Assembly: GCF_032380655.1 (NCBI RefSeq) | Contig: NZ_JAWDIY010000003.1 | Location: 62,001-126,000, forward strand | Reading direction: 5' to 3' | Source of the DNA: Diplocloster hominis | GTDB taxonomy: Bacteria > Bacillota > Clostridia > Lachnospirales > Lachnospiraceae | Length of the DNA stretch: 64,000 nt | In this document: positions 63,201 through 64,000 of the stretch, piece after piece | How the letters are laid out: every line of letters begins with the position of its first letter | Position numbering within the stretch: position 1 is the first letter of the stretch | Position numbers and translations under genes: made by a program | Notes under the pieces: model-generated | What the model was told of the DNA's origin: nothing | Databases searched by the model: none | Seen by the model: only the letters and a program-made list of their open reading frames with translations

Positions 63201-64000
63201 TTGTACAGGATGTAGATACTGTCCGAAACCTCTTTTAGTCCCATATCCTTGACCGTTCCCCTTACCACGACATTGTCGAACTGCGCCTCACCGTACATAC
63301 CGAGGAATCCCAGCCAGCCTTCTGTGTGGGGATCCGCATCCTCTATGGAAATCAGCGGCTGATTCATGTCATTATAGTATACCCGGATCTGAGACTCCTC
63401 TTTTAGAAATTCAATCTTTGCATGAACCCAGGTATTTATCTCAAAATCAGGGATCGTTTTCTGGTCCAGCTGCTTTCTGCCGGTGGACTGCCCTTTGATC
63501 AGATCTACCTTTCCGGCTGAACTGACATTCGCAATATATCCGGTATTCTCATAATTATTTGACGTTTTGTTCGCCATGTTAAACTGGATGCCGGCAGAAT
63601 TTTTGATAATCTGAAAATCAAACTCACAGACCAGATCGCCGTCATACCATTGTTTTGTGCAAAACTGGGCGTTGCCGTTACCGTTTGTCTTCAGTACGCC
63701 ATCCTCCACTTTAATAAACTGGGCGTTCTGGAAGGCTTCCCATTTGGAGAAATCTCCTGTGAAGTCATCCTCGAATACAATCGGCAGCTCCTCCGTATTA
63801 TTCAGATAAAATACCTGCGTGGCAGCGTCTGTCAGGCTCCTATCTATTTCCGGAGTTTGTGTGTCCGCATCGGGAGTCTCATTTAAAGGCGGATCAGTTA
63901 CCGGGATATTATCTTTTGGTACATTTCCTGATTCATTGAGTTCTGCCGGATTGTTTTCGTATTCCATAGTTGTTTCCTGTGTGACAGCATTTGCCGTCCC
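60266..64000 (-). CDS. Surface enzyme with divergent GH29-like domain, 5' end beyond the window
   Basis: At least 1,244 residues. The frame stays open through 64000, and the last codons before the ATG at 63967 read TANAVTQETT, like a signal-peptide cleavage region, so the true start lies outside. One LamG/DUF1080-like domain (about 62-240, counted from that ATG; DDFTGDFSKWE) precedes a GH29-like barrel (about 340-780) with H359 (GLFDHY), AHAGQR (405-410) where fucosidases have HHDGF, and WFDG (D515). A galactose-binding-like domain (about 800-935; EWYGVKAKDHGKAEIYIDG), three FIVAR units (940-1160) and an AQTGDAAP anchor follow. It is the paralogue of the 52918-58614 protein, with two fewer N-terminal sandwich domains. 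Confidence 0.82.
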   Translation of the reverse strand, partial: GTANAVTQETTMEYENNPAELNESGNVPKDNIPVTDPPLNETPDADTQTPEIDRSLTDAATQVFYLNNTEELPIVFEDDFTGDFSKWEAFQNAQFIKVEDGVLKTNGNGNAQFCTKQWYDGDLVCEFDFQIIKNSAGIQFNMANKTSNNYENTGYIANVSSAGKVDLIKGQSTGRKQLDQKTIPDFEINTWVHAKIEFLKEESQIRVYYNDMNQPLISIEDADPHTEGWLGFLGMYGEAQFDNVVVRGTVKDMGLKEVSDSIYILYKPLRDEQYLKLPAVPDGYSVSIVRTEPEGMIDTDGRILSRPVEGSQDQNVSVTLKITDDSSNNSVEKTLNVPISAVYTPPTMSQEEIEARMNDFKRNSFGLFDHYVAGRTCDQDGNVINDIDELADQLDVEQIARDAHDFGVEYMIFTVAHAGQRLLYPSEVSKRWRDDLRTGSGEKTYSDRDVIEELYQALESYGIDLILYICPEDGAFWSAEDKLHTGVDQCGQSAEGSHEIYDQFENELMDEIMKRYQGKIRGMWFDGFFIHYGQEHIGLDEERFHETLTAYDPSVILYGNVGADFQYQAFPDSPACNAQSLELYLLGQTTLNSNANINDARTWGANRHHICCTVGNATNNWWASMKDENNSKYSKENWFLYLIMQASVSEEGGLAVSFGNFPGKAKDQRNGNLWEGNIYETFTQMNRQYLDPVAESIKDKVPGKAYRSDHNSWLDREGWGVSMESADGKDVYLHIINYPEDSNTMTIPPTDDRSVLGGDAVLLKYDGTQVGVGFDRTAQGYRITLPEGESFHELDTVIKVQRIQKPKPDRRVVLPGADGKADLTGAWTVMNPFKGLNYSTYYGSRKDYIYTNKSDATFTRTFSGNRIEWYGVKAKDHGKAEIYIDGKKAAEIDARTEKREDNCLLFRSKKLENGEHTIQIRNKEASYLEIYALHALTEPDDLSEETGKDGLQALYNEKREITAGKYTNGSWTAFDRARADALAVLLDLSADEGTIGAATQKLIDSASGLKEKAGTKEISALLQQIQEAEKAEKKGWDSYTQKSWENFSRALGNARKIAEDAGAFTNTEVQQAREDLKKAVQELKEKPDRSPLEKALEAARAVDDSKYTDKSIQNLKALTAEAETLLKTSDEDLTQKQIQDLADKLQAAVKSLEKKPEDTGKQPDPNQNENEGREDKTDQRQQSNDSGNQDQSNSTDTIAQTAQTGDAAPVIPLILLLLLAAAGGGAVFYAKKYRSRRKGGETSD

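Overview
The window reads as chromosome of a Gram-positive gut clostridium, most likely Lachnospiraceae. This is inferred from strong AGGAGG ribosome binding sites, YesN/YesM-type two-component proteins, sortase-type C-termini, FIVAR and F5/8C repeat architectures, and a Tn916-type integrase. No rRNA, tRNA or CRISPR array was found.

Region 1 (1-6950): the 3' part of an MMPL/RND exporter with a secreted YhgE/Pip-like partner, then a convergent GH31 glycosidase gene that diverges from an AraC-type regulator. Region 2 (6950-13990): accessory DNA. It holds a truncated AbiE-type toxin gene with the tail of its antitoxin, a five-gene arsenic operon (arsR, arsP-like permease, short DUF2703 protein, thioredoxin-like protein, arsC) with two matching operator palindromes, gene remnants, and a minimal integrative unit (integrase, excisionase, two XRE regulators) flanked by arrays of TTACCAA-type sites.

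Region 3 (13990-64000): about 50 kb in which every gene lies on the minus strand. Read in the direction of transcription it encodes: a divergent GH29-like surface enzyme (cut by the window end), a sugar-binding lipoprotein, a second divergent GH29-like enzyme, a GH2 beta-galactosidase-type enzyme, a GH95-type alpha-fucosidase, a papain-like protease with lectin-like and MBG domains, a right-handed beta-helix enzyme with a PDZ domain, an orphan YesN response regulator, a giant protein with two GH29 fucosidase domains and six F5/8C domains, a regulator resembling YesN without its receiver domain, and a response regulator, sensor kinase and two membrane-tethered sugar-binding proteins.

Taken together, region 3 looks like a locus for taking apart fucosylated, probably mucin-type, glycoproteins at the cell surface, with its own sugar sensing. 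Seven very large exported proteins end in a hydrophobic anchor plus basic tail. Six of them carry an unusual [KQR]TGDxxP motif in place of LPXTG. Four promoters in the locus share paired TACGAT-like boxes at a fixed distance from the -35 position, which suggests a regulon inside the locus. The most novel items are the two GH29-like enzymes that lost part of the fucosidase histidine motif, the shared domain next to the anchor, and the promoter boxes.
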